Source of the DNA: Alphaproteobacteria bacterium
Lineage (GTDB): Bacteria > Pseudomonadota > Alphaproteobacteria > Rs-D84
Length of the DNA: 64,000 nucleotides
Reading direction: 5' to 3'
NCBI GenBank assembly: GCA_015062495.1
Contig: SUUN01000001.1
Coordinates: 425,157 to 489,156, forward strand
How positions within the stretch are numbered: the stretch's first letter is position 1; each line of letters starts with the position of its first letter. The translations under genes were made by a program, and so were the position numbers. The notes beneath the pieces are model-generated. The model had not been told where the DNA came from. It was given only the letters and a program-made list of their open reading frames with translations, and made no database searches. Below, piece by piece: positions 50,240 through 59,860 of the stretch.

Positions 50240-51949
50240 ATGTCTTTATCACTGTTGGCATTTTTTGCAATAGTATTTGCATTGGTTTATATGTTGCGCA
50301 TGGCGCGTATTGGCGCGTTGGCTGCGTTTTTAATCGCAGGTGTTTTGTCGGGCCCATATGTGTTTGATTTATTCGAACTGTCCGACACATGGACATTCCT
50401 GGGGGATATGGGAATTATATTTTTGTGGTTTAATATAGGACTGGAAATAAATATGCGGCGTCTGTGGCGGATGCGACGGACAATATTTGGATTTGGCGCT
50501 GCCCAGGTGTTGATGGTTGCGGTTATGCTGTTTCCATTGTTGTTTGGGGTGACAACATGGACAATTATGGGTTGCATAATGGTGTCGATGATGCTGGCGA
50601 TGTCCAGTACATCGGCTGATTTGCAATTGCTGACCGACCGCAATCAGCTAAACACCGAAATGGGGCGACAGACATTTTCGATTTTGTTGTTCCAGGATTT
50701 ATTATCGATTCCACTGTTGGCAATGTTACCTGCGTTTGCAGGAAAGTCTTTTAGCCTGGGGGCAACTGCGATTGATGTTGTTGTAATATCGATTGCATTG
50801 ATTGTGTCTGTAATTGTTATCGGGCGATTTGTGATGAACCCCGTTTTGCGACATGTTGGAAAATTAAAATCCAAAGAAGCGTTCCTGTTGGCTATTATGC
50901 TGAATATTGTAATTTGGGCGGTGTTGGTTGACCTGATGGGCTTGCCGGCGGGACTGGGGGCGTTTATGGCGGGTATGCTGATGTCTGAAACAATATACAG
51001 ACACCAAATAACCGCAGAAATTTCACCATATGCAACATTATTCTTGGCATTTTTCTTTATATCACTGGGGATGGGGCTGAATTTACCACTGTTGGGCGAT
51101 AACTGGTATATTGTGTTGTTTGGCCTGGTTGGGTTTATGGCGTTAAAATTTTTCGCAATTTATATGGTGGCACGTGTTCGTGGTGTCAAACCATATGATT
51201 CGGTAATGATTGCACTGATTCTGGCCCAGGGGGGCGAATTTGCATTGCTGATGTTGCAAACGATGAAAACCAGTGGCATTAATGCAATCCCGGCTGGTCA
51301 CGAAGAAATATTGACAGCGATAATTATTCTGTCGATTATGATGACACCGTTGTTGTTGTGCCTGTTCGATTATTTACAGCGGCGCGGGAAATTATTTCCC
51401 CAGCATTTTCCACGTACACTGGATGATGCCGATGAAAATATTAAGCCGGATGTTATCGTGTGTGGTTTTGGGCGCGTTGGACAAATTGTATGCCAGATGT
51501 TGGACGCAAATAAAATCCCATACCTGGCAATCGATTTAGATGTAAATGCGGTTATGATGGGGCGCGAAATGGGATTTAATGTTGTTTATGGCGACACAAC
51601 TAATCGCGATGTGATGGTTGATTTTGGATTAAAACCGCGGCGTGTCAAATCGGTTGTGGTGGCATTGGATAATGCGAATACCGCACGCAGATGTATATTG
51701 ACGGTCAAATCAATCGCCCCACGGGTCAAGATTTTTGCACGGGCGCGAAACCTGGCAGATTCACAGATGCTGATGCGCGAAGGTGTTGAAACGGCATTAC
51801 CAGAAACAATCGAATCATCGTTTATGTTGGGTTATAATGTGTTGGCGCATGTCGGCGTATCAGACGCAAAAATAAATGATTTAGTGTGCGATATGCGCAG
51901 TGATAATTATTCAGCATTATCCACCGTTATATCTGATAAGCACGATTAA
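50240..51949 (+). CDS. CPA2 potassium/proton antiporter with RCK domain (KefB/KefC-like)
   Basis: This 569-residue protein has about 11-12 membrane spans in residues 1-380 (LLAFFAIVFALVYMLRMARI, FGAAQVLMVAVMLFPLLFGV) followed by a TrkA-N Rossmann domain (VIVCGFGRVGQIVCQMLDA, VVYGDTTNRDVMVDFGL). It should export potassium, or exchange it for protons, under cytosolic NAD(H) or glutathione-type control. ATG 50240 with GAGGGGGGGAGTTAT before it is preferred to an earlier in-frame start. It follows rsmA by 36 bp. Confidence 0.9.
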   Translation: MSLSLLAFFAIVFALVYMLRMARIGALAAFLIAGVLSGPYVFDLFELSDTWTFLGDMGIIFLWFNIGLEINMRRLWRMRRTIFGFGAAQVLMVAVMLFPLLFGVTTWTIMGCIMVSMMLAMSSTSADLQLLTDRNQLNTEMGRQTFSILLFQDLLSIPLLAMLPAFAGKSFSLGATAIDVVVISIALIVSVIVIGRFVMNPVLRHVGKLKSKEAFLLAIMLNIVIWAVLVDLMGLPAGLGAFMAGMLMSETIYRHQITAEISPYATLFLAFFFISLGMGLNLPLLGDNWYIVLFGLVGFMALKFFAIYMVARVRGVKPYDSVMIALILAQGGEFALLMLQTMKTSGINAIPAGHEEILTAIIILSIMMTPLLLCLFDYLQRRGKLFPQHFPRTLDDADENIKPDVIVCGFGRVGQIVCQMLDANKIPYLAIDLDVNAVMMGREMGFNVVYGDTTNRDVMVDFGLKPRRVKSVVVALDNANTARRCILTVKSIAPRVKIFARARNLADSQMLMREGVETALPETIESSFMLGYNVLAHVGVSDAKINDLVCDMRSDNYSALSTVISDKHD

Positions 51950-52034
51950 TATATGTCCCCAGATTCATGGGGACATTTTATTTGATTTTATACTTGCATA
52001 TTGTTATATTGCAACCTATATAGGAAAGACATAA

Positions 52035-52571
52035 ATGAAAAAGACAACTGTGATTTTATCGATTATTTTGGGTGCTGTTTTATTAGACCAGATAACCAAG
52101 GGGATATTGCTGTATCTGATAACAGGTACATTGCCGTTGGCGGGTGCTGCGTGGGATGTCGTGCCCGTGCCATATTTGATGGCGCACGTGTTTGATTTCT
52201 TTAATATTGTATTCACATGGAATCCAGGGACGTCATTTTCACTGTTTCGGGCGATGGGTGAATCTGCGCCAATGATATTGATTATTGCCACGGGATTTAT
52301 AACGGGGTTCATTTTATACTATCTGTGTCGTCGTGCAAAATCGTACGAGGTTGTGCCACTGGCCTTGATTGCGGGGGGGGCAATTGGCAACTTGATTGAC
52401 CGAATTCGTTTTGGCGCAGTTATCGATTTTCTGGATTTTCATGTTGGCGGGTGGCATTGGCCGGCATTTAATGTGGCAGATATTTGCATTGTTGTTGGTG
52501 TGGGGCTGTATCTGTTGTGTTTGTATATTGCGCGACGCAAGTGTTTGAAATCAATAAAGGATGGTAATTAA
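52035..52571 (+). CDS. lspA: lipoprotein signal peptidase (signal peptidase II)
   Basis: This 178-residue, four-span inner-membrane aspartic protease removes the signal peptide of lipoproteins such as Pal. Conserved blocks are LLDQITKGILLYL, FTWNPGTSFSLF (usually N-x-G-x-x-F), GGAIGNLIDRIRFGAVIDFL with the first catalytic Asp, and FNVADICI with the second. TATAGGAAAGACATAA precedes ATG 52035. It sits directly upstream of yidC, only 2 bp apart. Confidence 0.95.
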   Translation: MKKTTVILSIILGAVLLDQITKGILLYLITGTLPLAGAAWDVVPVPYLMAHVFDFFNIVFTWNPGTSFSLFRAMGESAPMILIIATGFITGFILYYLCRRAKSYEVVPLALIAGGAIGNLIDRIRFGAVIDFLDFHVGGWHWPAFNVADICIVVGVGLYLLCLYIARRKCLKSIKDGN

Positions 52572-52573
52572 TT

Positions 52574-54130
52574 ATGGTTCAGTATTTGGATAAAAATTCA
52601 GGATTTAATATGTGGAATGCAAATAAAAATGCAGACCAAAAAAAATCACCTTTTTCGGGATTCTTGTGGTGGGCATTAATCTTTGTCGCCGCATGGTGGA
52701 TGGTTGGCGTATTTATGTCGCCAAAACAGACCGCACAACAAACAGACACAACAAGTATCCAGGATATATCAAATGTGCCGGTTTCAAATATTGCATCCGA
52801 TAAAATCACCGCATCTGTTCAGGGGCTGCGCATATCTGATGTCAAATTATCTGATTTTAATGTTGCGCCGGACACGGATGAAAATGTTGTCCTGATGGGC
52901 GCAGATGATAATTTTATTGAGGTTGGACTGATTGCCACCGGAACAACAACACCCGTTGCCACAACCGTTTGGAAACAGACCGATAATACATACACATGGC
53001 GTAATTCCGATGGGGTTGAATTTACGCGTTCAATTGTTCCGGATGGATATACGATTACAATCACAGACACAATTACAAACAAGTCGGGGCATGATGCAAG
53101 TTTTGCACCATATGCACGCGTTGTGCGTGATAATGATATGAAATCTGCGTCGGGTGTTGCAAGTGGTGCGGTTGCATATGTAAATTCCGATGTCGAAGAT
53201 GTTATGTGGCAAAAACTGGACAAGAAATCATACGCATATTCGACGACAAATGGATTTGCAGGATTTGTTGATCAATACTGGGAAACGATTGTATCCATTG
53301 ATACACCGGATCAAACAATCCGCGTCAAAAAAGTCGGGGATAAATACACAACTGATACCGCCGCCGGTGCAGTTACAGTTGCCAATGGCGCAAGCGCAAC
53401 AATCACAACAAATATATTTGCCGGGCCACGCGATCAAAATGTTCTGGATGCGGTTGAATCTAAAATTCCAGGAATCGCTGAAACGATTGATTATGGTTGG
53501 TTCTGGTTCTTGGCACGGCCAATGCTGTGGGTGTTAAATGGGATTCATCATGTTGTGATGAACTATGGTGTTGCGATTATCATTATGACAATTTTGTTGC
53601 GTATGTTGATGTGGCCGCTGACACGCAAATCATATGTTTCAATGGCCGCAATGCAGAAAATGCAACCCGAAATGCAGCGTATTCAAAAACTGTATGCAAA
53701 TGATAAAATGCGTTTACAGATGGAAATGATGAAACTGTACCAGACGCATAAAACATCGCCAATGTCGGGGTGTTTGCCAATGCTGATTCAGATTCCAATA
53801 TTCTTTGCATTGTACAAGGCGTTGTTGGTATCGGTTCAGATGCGAAATGCGCATTTCTTGTGGATATCTGATTTGTCGGCGATGGACCCATACTTTATAT
53901 TACCGATATTGATGGGCGCGACGATGTACCTGCAACAACGGTTGCAATCGCCAAAAACAAATACATCTGGCAACGATGTTGCGGCACAAACACAACGTAT
54001 GATGCGTTGGATGCCGATATTGTTCACAATAATGTTTGCATGGATGCCGGCGGGACTGGTTCTGTATTGGACGGTGTCGAACATATTTGGCATAATCCAA
54101 ATGCAGATTATAAAAAAGCAGGCACAATAA
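52574..54130 (+). CDS. yidC: membrane protein insertase YidC
   Basis: This 518-residue insertase puts proteins into the inner membrane with or without SecYEG. It has an N-terminal span (SGFLWWALIFVAAWWMVGVF), a large periplasmic beta domain at about 55-290, then the conserved five-span core: NYGVAIIIMTILLRMLMWPL with PLTRKSY (catalytic groove Arg region), MSGCLPMLIQIPIFFALYKA, LPILMGATMYLQQRLQSPK, and ILFTIMFAWMPAGLVLYWTV. ATG 52574 (ribosome site AAGGATGG) is used; an in-frame ATG at 52610 is possible. It ends before tRNA-Asp. Confidence 0.94.
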   Translation: MVQYLDKNSGFNMWNANKNADQKKSPFSGFLWWALIFVAAWWMVGVFMSPKQTAQQTDTTSIQDISNVPVSNIASDKITASVQGLRISDVKLSDFNVAPDTDENVVLMGADDNFIEVGLIATGTTTPVATTVWKQTDNTYTWRNSDGVEFTRSIVPDGYTITITDTITNKSGHDASFAPYARVVRDNDMKSASGVASGAVAYVNSDVEDVMWQKLDKKSYAYSTTNGFAGFVDQYWETIVSIDTPDQTIRVKKVGDKYTTDTAAGAVTVANGASATITTNIFAGPRDQNVLDAVESKIPGIAETIDYGWFWFLARPMLWVLNGIHHVVMNYGVAIIIMTILLRMLMWPLTRKSYVSMAAMQKMQPEMQRIQKLYANDKMRLQMEMMKLYQTHKTSPMSGCLPMLIQIPIFFALYKALLVSVQMRNAHFLWISDLSAMDPYFILPILMGATMYLQQRLQSPKTNTSGNDVAAQTQRMMRWMPILFTIMFAWMPAGLVLYWTVSNIFGIIQMQIIKKQAQ

Positions 54131-54139
54131 AAAAAAGTA

Positions 54140-54167
54140 CTTGCATTTATTCCGGGAACGGTATAAT
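54140..54167 (+). promoter_or_regulatory. promoter of tRNA-Asp
   Basis: CTTGCA (54140-54145), 16 bp, TATAAT (54162-54167), start near 54174. It shares AGTACTTGCATTT with the tRNA-Gly promoter. Confidence 0.65.
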
Positions 54168-54181
54168 ATGCATAACGCTTT

Positions 54182-54258
54182 GGGGTTGTAGCTCAGCTGG
54201 TTAGAGCGTCTGCCTGTCACGCAGAAGGTCGCGGGTTCGAGCCCCGTCAATCCCGCCA
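54182..54258 (+). tRNA. tRNA-Asp (anticodon GTC)
   Basis: A 77-nt cloverleaf: acceptor GGGGTTG with CAATCCC, anticodon stem TCTGC/GCAGA and loop CTGTCAC (GTC), T-arm GGTTCGAGCC, CCA encoded. Confidence 0.97.
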
Positions 54259-54264
54259 GTATTT

Positions 54265-54292
54265 ACACCGTCATTTCTGACGGTGTTTTTTT
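54265..54292 (+). terminator. intrinsic terminator after tRNA-Asp
   Basis: ACACCGTCATTTCTGACGGTGT is a 9-bp stem followed by TTTTTT. The convergent pyrG gene ends just beyond. Confidence 0.85.
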
Positions 54293-54297
54293 CTGTA

Positions 54298-55863
54298 TCA
54301 TCCCCGTGATGCACGGATAAAGGCATTAAACATTGGGTGGCCGGTGTATGGACTGGATTGAAATTCTGGGTGAAATTGGCCTGCAATGAAAAATGGATGA
54401 TTTTTTAGTTCTATTATCTCGGGCAGTTTTCCGTCCGGACTGCGCCCTGATATTATCATGCCAGCGGACGCAAATTGTTGTTCCAATCCGATATCCATTT
54501 CATATCTATGACGATGACGTTCGGATATAGATGTCGCACCATATATTTTATGCGCCAATGTATCGGGCGTTACATCACACGGATATGCCCCCAGTCGCAA
54601 TGTCCCACCCATATTTTCAGCATTATGATTCGCCATTATGCCAATAACAGGCGTGCAATCTGATGAAAACTCGGACGAGCCTGCGTTTTCAATCCCCAAA
54701 ACATTTCGCGCAAATTCAATAACGGCAACCTGCATCCCCAGGCATATTCCCATGTATGGAATACCATTTTCACGGGCATATCGTGCAGCTGCAATTTTGC
54801 CGTCGACACCGCGCGCACCAAATCCGCCCGGCACCAAAATCCCCGCAACATCACGACAATCGTCAGGTGTGAATTTTTCGGCGTCTATTTTTTTCAAATT
54901 TACATGCACATTGTTTTGGATGCCGGCGTGGAACAAGGCCTCGTTCAATGATTTATAGGCATCGGGTACGTTAAAGTATTTCCCAACAATGCCAATGTTT
55001 ACCGTTGGTAAATCGGCCGACAGATAATTTTCGATGCGTTCAAATCGCGTCATGTCCCCACGCGCATGCGGCAAATCAAAATGGTCGGCAATAATATCAA
55101 ATACATGTTGGGATTCATATGCCAATGGAATTTTATAAATGTTATCAACATCTATGCCGCTGATGACACTTTTGGCCGGGATGTTACAGAACATGCCGAT
55201 TTTATCGCGTTCACCGGCCGTCAACATGCGCGGCGTGCGTACGATTAACATATCGGCCTGAATCCCGTTTTCCAGTAATTGGCGCACAGACATTTGGGTC
55301 GGCTTGGTTTTTAGTTCGCCGGACTTTTCCAAATATGGCGCAAGTGTTAAGTGCACAAACATTACATTTTTGCGGCCAACGTCATTGGCAAACTGACGAA
55401 TGGATTCCAGGAATATTTTACCTTCGATATCACCGACAGTGCCGCCGATTTCACAAACAACAAAGTCTGTGTCGGTGGGGGCAGATATGTATTCTTTGAT
55501 TTTGTTTGATACATGTGGAATCATCTGGACCGTTGCCCCCAGGTAATCACCATGGCGTTCGGCATTTAAAACGTCCCAATATATGCGACCGCCCGATACC
55601 GAATCATTACGCGACAGGCGCGCCCCCAGAAATCGTTCATAATACCCCAGGTCCAAGTCTGTTTCATAGCCGTCGTTCGTCACATAGACTTCGCCATGTT
55701 GGAACGGTGACATAGTGCCCGGATCAACATTTAAATACGGATCGAATTTTCGTGCGTGTACAGTATACCCCCGCGATTGAAGAAGGGCGCCACAACCTGC
55801 TGCTGCGACGCCCTTGCCAAGACTTGAAACAACCCCACCAGTGATAAATATATATTTTGCCAT
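54298..55863 (-). CDS. pyrG: CTP synthase
   Basis: This 521-residue enzyme makes CTP from UTP with glutamine as nitrogen donor. Residues 1-265 are the synthase (AKYIFITGGVVSSLGKGVAA, the P-loop, and TDFVVCEIGGTVGDIEGKIF). The C-terminal glutaminase has PYMGICLGMQVAVIEFARNV (nucleophile Cys in GICLGMQ), and FIAGQFHPEFQSSPY near the end. ATG 55863 lies behind AAGGGGGCACTT; an ATG 105 bp upstream is not used. It is convergent with tRNA-Asp. Confidence 0.96.
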   Translation of the reverse strand: MAKYIFITGGVVSSLGKGVAAAGCGALLQSRGYTVHARKFDPYLNVDPGTMSPFQHGEVYVTNDGYETDLDLGYYERFLGARLSRNDSVSGGRIYWDVLNAERHGDYLGATVQMIPHVSNKIKEYISAPTDTDFVVCEIGGTVGDIEGKIFLESIRQFANDVGRKNVMFVHLTLAPYLEKSGELKTKPTQMSVRQLLENGIQADMLIVRTPRMLTAGERDKIGMFCNIPAKSVISGIDVDNIYKIPLAYESQHVFDIIADHFDLPHARGDMTRFERIENYLSADLPTVNIGIVGKYFNVPDAYKSLNEALFHAGIQNNVHVNLKKIDAEKFTPDDCRDVAGILVPGGFGARGVDGKIAAARYARENGIPYMGICLGMQVAVIEFARNVLGIENAGSSEFSSDCTPVIGIMANHNAENMGGTLRLGAYPCDVTPDTLAHKIYGATSISERHRHRYEMDIGLEQQFASAGMIISGRSPDGKLPEIIELKNHPFFIAGQFHPEFQSSPYTGHPMFNAFIRASRG

Positions 55864-56008
55864 AAGTGCCCCCTTATGGAATTTTATCATACGACAGAAT
55901 CGGAATATTCGCAATGACACATATAGGATTTTATATGATTTTTGGTATTGCCCGAAATTGTATAACACGGTATACTAAAATGTATTCCCCCCATAAAAAA
56001 TCTTTGGC

Positions 56009-56044
56009 TTGTATTGATACGGAATAAATTCCTATAATTTCCCT
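56009..56044 (+). promoter_or_regulatory. comEC promoter, leaderless
   Basis: TTGTAT (56009-56014), 18 bp, TATAAT (56033-56038), then 6 nt to ATG 56045. There is no ribosome site. Confidence 0.6.
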
Positions 56045-57955
56045 ATGCGGGATTGGTTGGATAATCAGTATCAAAATCTGTTTTTATATGTGCCATTCTT
56101 ACTGGCCGGTGGCGCAGCGTTGTATTTTACAATGTCGGACGAGCCAGGACTGATTTTTGCATATATTGGTTTGCTGATTTCATCAGGTGCGATTTTTATA
56201 AAACGTGTGCCGAATATTCTGCGCGCGATGTTAGTTTTTATTTTTGGCTTTTGCTATGCGTGTGTGTTTACCGACTTAATAGACACACCAAAACTGAGAT
56301 ACAACAAACACAATTTAACCGTTGTTGGAATGGTTCAAAATATAGATTACACAGATGAAAAATCCAGAATATATTTGTCTGTGGCGGCGAACGACATTGG
56401 CGCAGGTGACGGAACGGCAACCGTGCGCGTATCAATGGATGGCAACATTACAACACCACAGATTGGTGATGTTATAAGTGCGAACATAGGTTTGTTCAAA
56501 CCGTCGGTGGCATACGCGCCCGAAACATTTGATTATGCACGCTGGGCGTACTTTAATGGTTTAAGCGCAACAGGATATATCAATGATTTTCAGGTAATCG
56601 AATCGGGTGGTACGGGTGGCATAAACAGCATGCGCAATTTTATTCATGGGCGTGCAAATTCATTCTTGGTTGACAGTTTGGTGTTGGGATATAAAAACGC
56701 AGTGCCAGCCGACGACAATCCGATATGGACCGCAACCGGTATCGGGCACGTGTGGTCAATCAGTGGATTTCATATGACGTTGGTGGGCGGTTGGATATTT
56801 TTGATATTCTATTTCTTGTTTCGGGCAATTCCATATATAACACGTCGTGTACCGGCACGAATTCCGGCAATGGGATTTGCATGGATTGGGTTGCTGGGGT
56901 ATTTGTTTTTGTCGGGTGTGGATATTGCAACTGTACGCGCGTTCATTATGACAACCTTGATATTTTTGGCGTTTATGGTTGGGCGCAGCGCGATTTCATT
57001 GCGGAATATTGCACTGGCGTTTTGTTTTATATTCTTGATGAATCCCCACTATGTTATGCAGGCGGGTTTTCAGTTGTCATTTGCGGCGGTGTTTGGACTG
57101 GTTTGGGTGTATTCAGATGTAAAACCAAAAATGCCACGTAACAAATTACTCAAAGCCATTTGGGTGTGCGCAATTACGTCTGTTGTGGCAACAGTATTTA
57201 CCGCGCCATTTGTTGCGATGCACTTTGGTGCAATTCCGATTTATGGCTTGATTGGGAATTTAATCCTGTTGCCGATATTTTCGTTTGCAATTATGCCACT
57301 GATTTTAATTGGCGCGTTGTTTGGTGGTGGTGCGCCGATTGAATGGGCACATACGTTGTATGATTTTGCACTGGATATCGCGCAATATATTGCAAGTATT
57401 CCATTTGCCACAATTACTGTACCACATATATCAAACGTAGCGGCGATGTGTTTCATTGTTTCGTTTATGACACTGGTATTAATCAGACCAATTAAAATTA
57501 AGATAAATTACATTTTGTTCGGTGTGCTTTGTGCGGTTGGTGTTGGGATTGTGCATTTGTCGCCACGACCGATGTTTTATGCAACGCACGATAATGAACT
57601 GGTCGCATTTGTTCGGGATGATGGGAAACTGGAATTTAACAAATCGCGCGCGTCAAATCACTATTTCGCGTTCGATACGTGGAAGAAAATAAATGGCGAA
57701 CAAACCAACACACCAAACCCACGACGCAAACATGACAAAGGCGTGTACAGGTATGGCGATATTGTCTATGTTCAAAAGTTTGTACCATTGATGAAAAATA
57801 TTAGTGCAATGTGCGCGGATGACAGTGTTCGATACATCGTTTCATATTTTGATATTAAGTCGAAGAGTTGCGCGCATAAAATCATGAGTGGTGGATTTGT
57901 TATTTATCCAGGTGGGCGCGTAAAGTATATTCAGCAAAATCGGCGGTGGCATTAA
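56045..57955 (+). CDS. comEC: ComEC/Rec2-family DNA uptake channel protein
   Basis: This 636-residue polytopic protein has a DUF4131 region at about 10-190 and the ComEC competence core at 215-495 with GIGHVWSISGFHMTLVGGWI (S-G-x-H) and ARAFIMTTLIFLAFMVGRSA and QAGFQLSFAAVFGLVWV. ComEC proteins pull single-stranded DNA through the inner membrane. The C-terminal metallo-beta-lactamase domain has no visible H-x-H-x-D-H motif; residues 510-636 are short and divergent. Whether it is a DNA channel or a relict is open. It overlaps truA at the 3' end by 4 bp, convergent. Confidence 0.85.
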   Translation: MRDWLDNQYQNLFLYVPFLLAGGAALYFTMSDEPGLIFAYIGLLISSGAIFIKRVPNILRAMLVFIFGFCYACVFTDLIDTPKLRYNKHNLTVVGMVQNIDYTDEKSRIYLSVAANDIGAGDGTATVRVSMDGNITTPQIGDVISANIGLFKPSVAYAPETFDYARWAYFNGLSATGYINDFQVIESGGTGGINSMRNFIHGRANSFLVDSLVLGYKNAVPADDNPIWTATGIGHVWSISGFHMTLVGGWIFLIFYFLFRAIPYITRRVPARIPAMGFAWIGLLGYLFLSGVDIATVRAFIMTTLIFLAFMVGRSAISLRNIALAFCFIFLMNPHYVMQAGFQLSFAAVFGLVWVYSDVKPKMPRNKLLKAIWVCAITSVVATVFTAPFVAMHFGAIPIYGLIGNLILLPIFSFAIMPLILIGALFGGGAPIEWAHTLYDFALDIAQYIASIPFATITVPHISNVAAMCFIVSFMTLVLIRPIKIKINYILFGVLCAVGVGIVHLSPRPMFYATHDNELVAFVRDDGKLEFNKSRASNHYFAFDTWKKINGEQTNTPNPRRKHDKGVYRYGDIVYVQKFVPLMKNISAMCADDSVRYIVSYFDIKSKSCAHKIMSGGFVIYPGGRVKYIQQNRRWH

Positions 57956-58683
57956 TAATCTGCGCGGATGAAATACAGACCAGACGCCGGCGCGGTTGGG
58001 CCGGCCGCCGCACGATTTTTTGCAGCCAAGATTTCATCAATATCGTATGGCTTGCCCAGGCCGATTTCAATCAGCGTGCCAACAATGTTGCGCACCATGT
58101 GGTGCAAAAATGAACGCGCAGAAAATTCAAAAATAATTTCGTCACCGTTTTGCGTTATTTCGATTTTATCTAATGTTTTTATTGGGGACTTGGCCTGGCA
58201 TTCAGATGCGCGAAAACTGGTAAAATCATGATTACCAATCAATTTATTCGCCGCCACGCGCATTGCGTCAATATCCAGGTGACGCGGCACCCAGTATACA
58301 CGATTTTTCTGTAACACAGGTGCGGCGGCGCGATTTAAAACCACATATTTATAATGACGCGCGATGCAATTGAAACGCGCACTAAAATCATCCGGCGTAA
58401 TTTCACATGCCAGCACAGATACAGGCGCGCCCGTCAGATAAAAATTCAGCGCACGCATAACCGTTTGGGCATCATAATCGCCATCAATATCGGTATGTGC
58501 CGTCATGGCAACGGCATGAACCCCAGAATCTGTGCGGCCCGCACCAACAACATCCACACGCGCGCCACAGAATTTTTCAATTGCGTCTTTGACAAGCGAT
58601 TGAACCGATGGGCCTTGGCGATTTTCTTGCCAGCCGATTAGGTCTGTGCCGTCATATTCCAAGATTAATTTATAGCGTGTCAT
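57952..58683 (-). CDS. truA: tRNA pseudouridine synthase A
   Basis: This 243-residue enzyme isomerises U38-U40 of the tRNA anticodon stem. It starts at ATG 58683 (YKLILEYDGTDLIGWQENRQ), with catalytic Asp in GRTDSGVHAVAM, and FRASECQAKSPIKTLDKI and FSARSFLHHMVRNIVGTLIE further on. The 26 residues encoded upstream of that ATG are not conserved and are left out. It lies next to the 58688 protein and the fmt-def pair on the same strand. Confidence 0.93.
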   Translation of the reverse strand: MTRYKLILEYDGTDLIGWQENRQGPSVQSLVKDAIEKFCGARVDVVGAGRTDSGVHAVAMTAHTDIDGDYDAQTVMRALNFYLTGAPVSVLACEITPDDFSARFNCIARHYKYVVLNRAAAPVLQKNRVYWVPRHLDIDAMRVAANKLIGNHDFTSFRASECQAKSPIKTLDKIEITQNGDEIIFEFSARSFLHHMVRNIVGTLIEIGLGKPYDIDEILAAKNRAAAGPTAPASGLYFIRADY

Positions 58684-58687
58684 CAGA

Positions 58688-59050
58688 TTAACGACCGTTC
58701 CATTTACGTTGCTGGTACATCTGGGCCAGTTTAAAATCTGCACATTTTTCAGTTGGCGCAACCATGCGTGGTCCCCATGTCAGTAATTCCATTAAACTGA
58801 CATTATAACACGCCGGCGAATCAAGATGATAGCCAAAGTTTTCACAATATTTACAATGATTTTCAACCATCGGTATATGTTCAAATTTATTGCAATGTTC
58901 TATGTTTGGGCGTTCAACTGTGCGCAAACCCATCAACATGCGCAGAAACAGCCCACGATCACCACATGCAATACCACCACGACGTTCAACACTGTGAACG
59001 CAATTTAAACAACATTTATCCATTATAATTGGGCCATCACTATATTCCAT
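58688..59050 (-). CDS. cysteine-rich putative zinc or Fe-S protein of unknown function
   Basis: This 120-residue cytosolic protein has nine cysteines in the order CCLNC, ACGD, EHC, HCKYC, PACYN, KCADF, which look like one or two metal-binding knuckles. There is no signal peptide, which differs from the secreted Cys-rich proteins at 5152 and 11468. It lies 4 bp from truA and 3 bp from fmt in a tRNA-related operon. I do not recognise it. GGGGAATAAGAA precedes ATG 59050. Confidence 0.6.
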   Translation of the reverse strand: MEYSDGPIIMDKCCLNCVHSVERRGGIACGDRGLFLRMLMGLRTVERPNIEHCNKFEHIPMVENHCKYCENFGYHLDSPACYNVSLMELLTWGPRMVAPTEKCADFKLAQMYQQRKWNGR

Positions 59051-59053
59051 TTC

Positions 59054-59860
59054 TTATTCCCCATATTTAATTGCTGCACCGCGCAGACCGTTAACAAAAC
59101 TTGTCCAATCCATGGGATTTTTTCCCGCTGGCTGGACACGCAGGATGCGTAAATTATCATTATCGATTTTTGTTTGCAATAACTTTATATCAATACCATT
59201 GATTTTTGTGCGGCCGCATCCCAGCGCACGAATCTGGTTGTGAATTTCACGTGCACTGCGTGACCAATCAATGATTTCATCTGTGCCTGTCCACTTATGT
59301 GTATATGTTGGTGTGCCGGTTTGCGGAATCGGCGCATAGCCCATCGGATTCGACAAATATTCAACCAGCATTTCAGACCCAATTTCAGACACACGATTTT
59401 CAATTGTTTCATTTGTATCATCAATACCAATTTCGAATTCACGACACATAAATATATCGCCTGCGTCCAATTCAGGGGTGACCGCCATTAAACACACCGC
59501 TGATTTTTCATCACCGTTATATATCGCCGTACGAATTGGGGACGGGCCACGGTATTGTGGCAAACAACTTGGGTGAATATTTATAACCGGTGCAGACGAC
59601 AGAACATTGTCGCGTAATATCACACCATATGAAATAACCACAACCATATCAGGCGAATAATTATATTCGTTTATATTGGTATGAACCGTCAACCCGTTAT
59701 TTTCAGCCCAGGTGTGTACCGGGGATGGTGTTAAAACCTTTTTACGGCCCATCGGTTTTGGGGCACGTGTGAACACCGCCATGATTTCATGGCCGGCATT
59801 TTTTATCGCATCAAAGATTGGAACAACAAACGCGTTTGTGCCCATTAAGACCAGTTTCAT
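59054..59860 (-). CDS. fmt: methionyl-tRNA formyltransferase
   Basis: This 268-residue enzyme formylates initiator Met-tRNA. LVLMGTNAFVVPIFDAIKNA at the N-terminus and VINIHPSCLPQYRGPSPIRT (the folate-site S-L-L-P-x-Y-R-G pattern, here with Cys) match, and TYTHKWTGTDEIIDWSRSA begins the C-terminal domain. It is about 45 residues shorter than the usual 310-315, mainly in the C-terminal tRNA-binding domain, and may still be active. It overlaps def by ATGA. Confidence 0.9.
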   Translation of the reverse strand: MKLVLMGTNAFVVPIFDAIKNAGHEIMAVFTRAPKPMGRKKVLTPSPVHTWAENNGLTVHTNINEYNYSPDMVVVISYGVILRDNVLSSAPVINIHPSCLPQYRGPSPIRTAIYNGDEKSAVCLMAVTPELDAGDIFMCREFEIGIDDTNETIENRVSEIGSEMLVEYLSNPMGYAPIPQTGTPTYTHKWTGTDEIIDWSRSAREIHNQIRALGCGRTKINGIDIKLLQTKIDNDNLRILRVQPAGKNPMDWTSFVNGLRGAAIKYGE

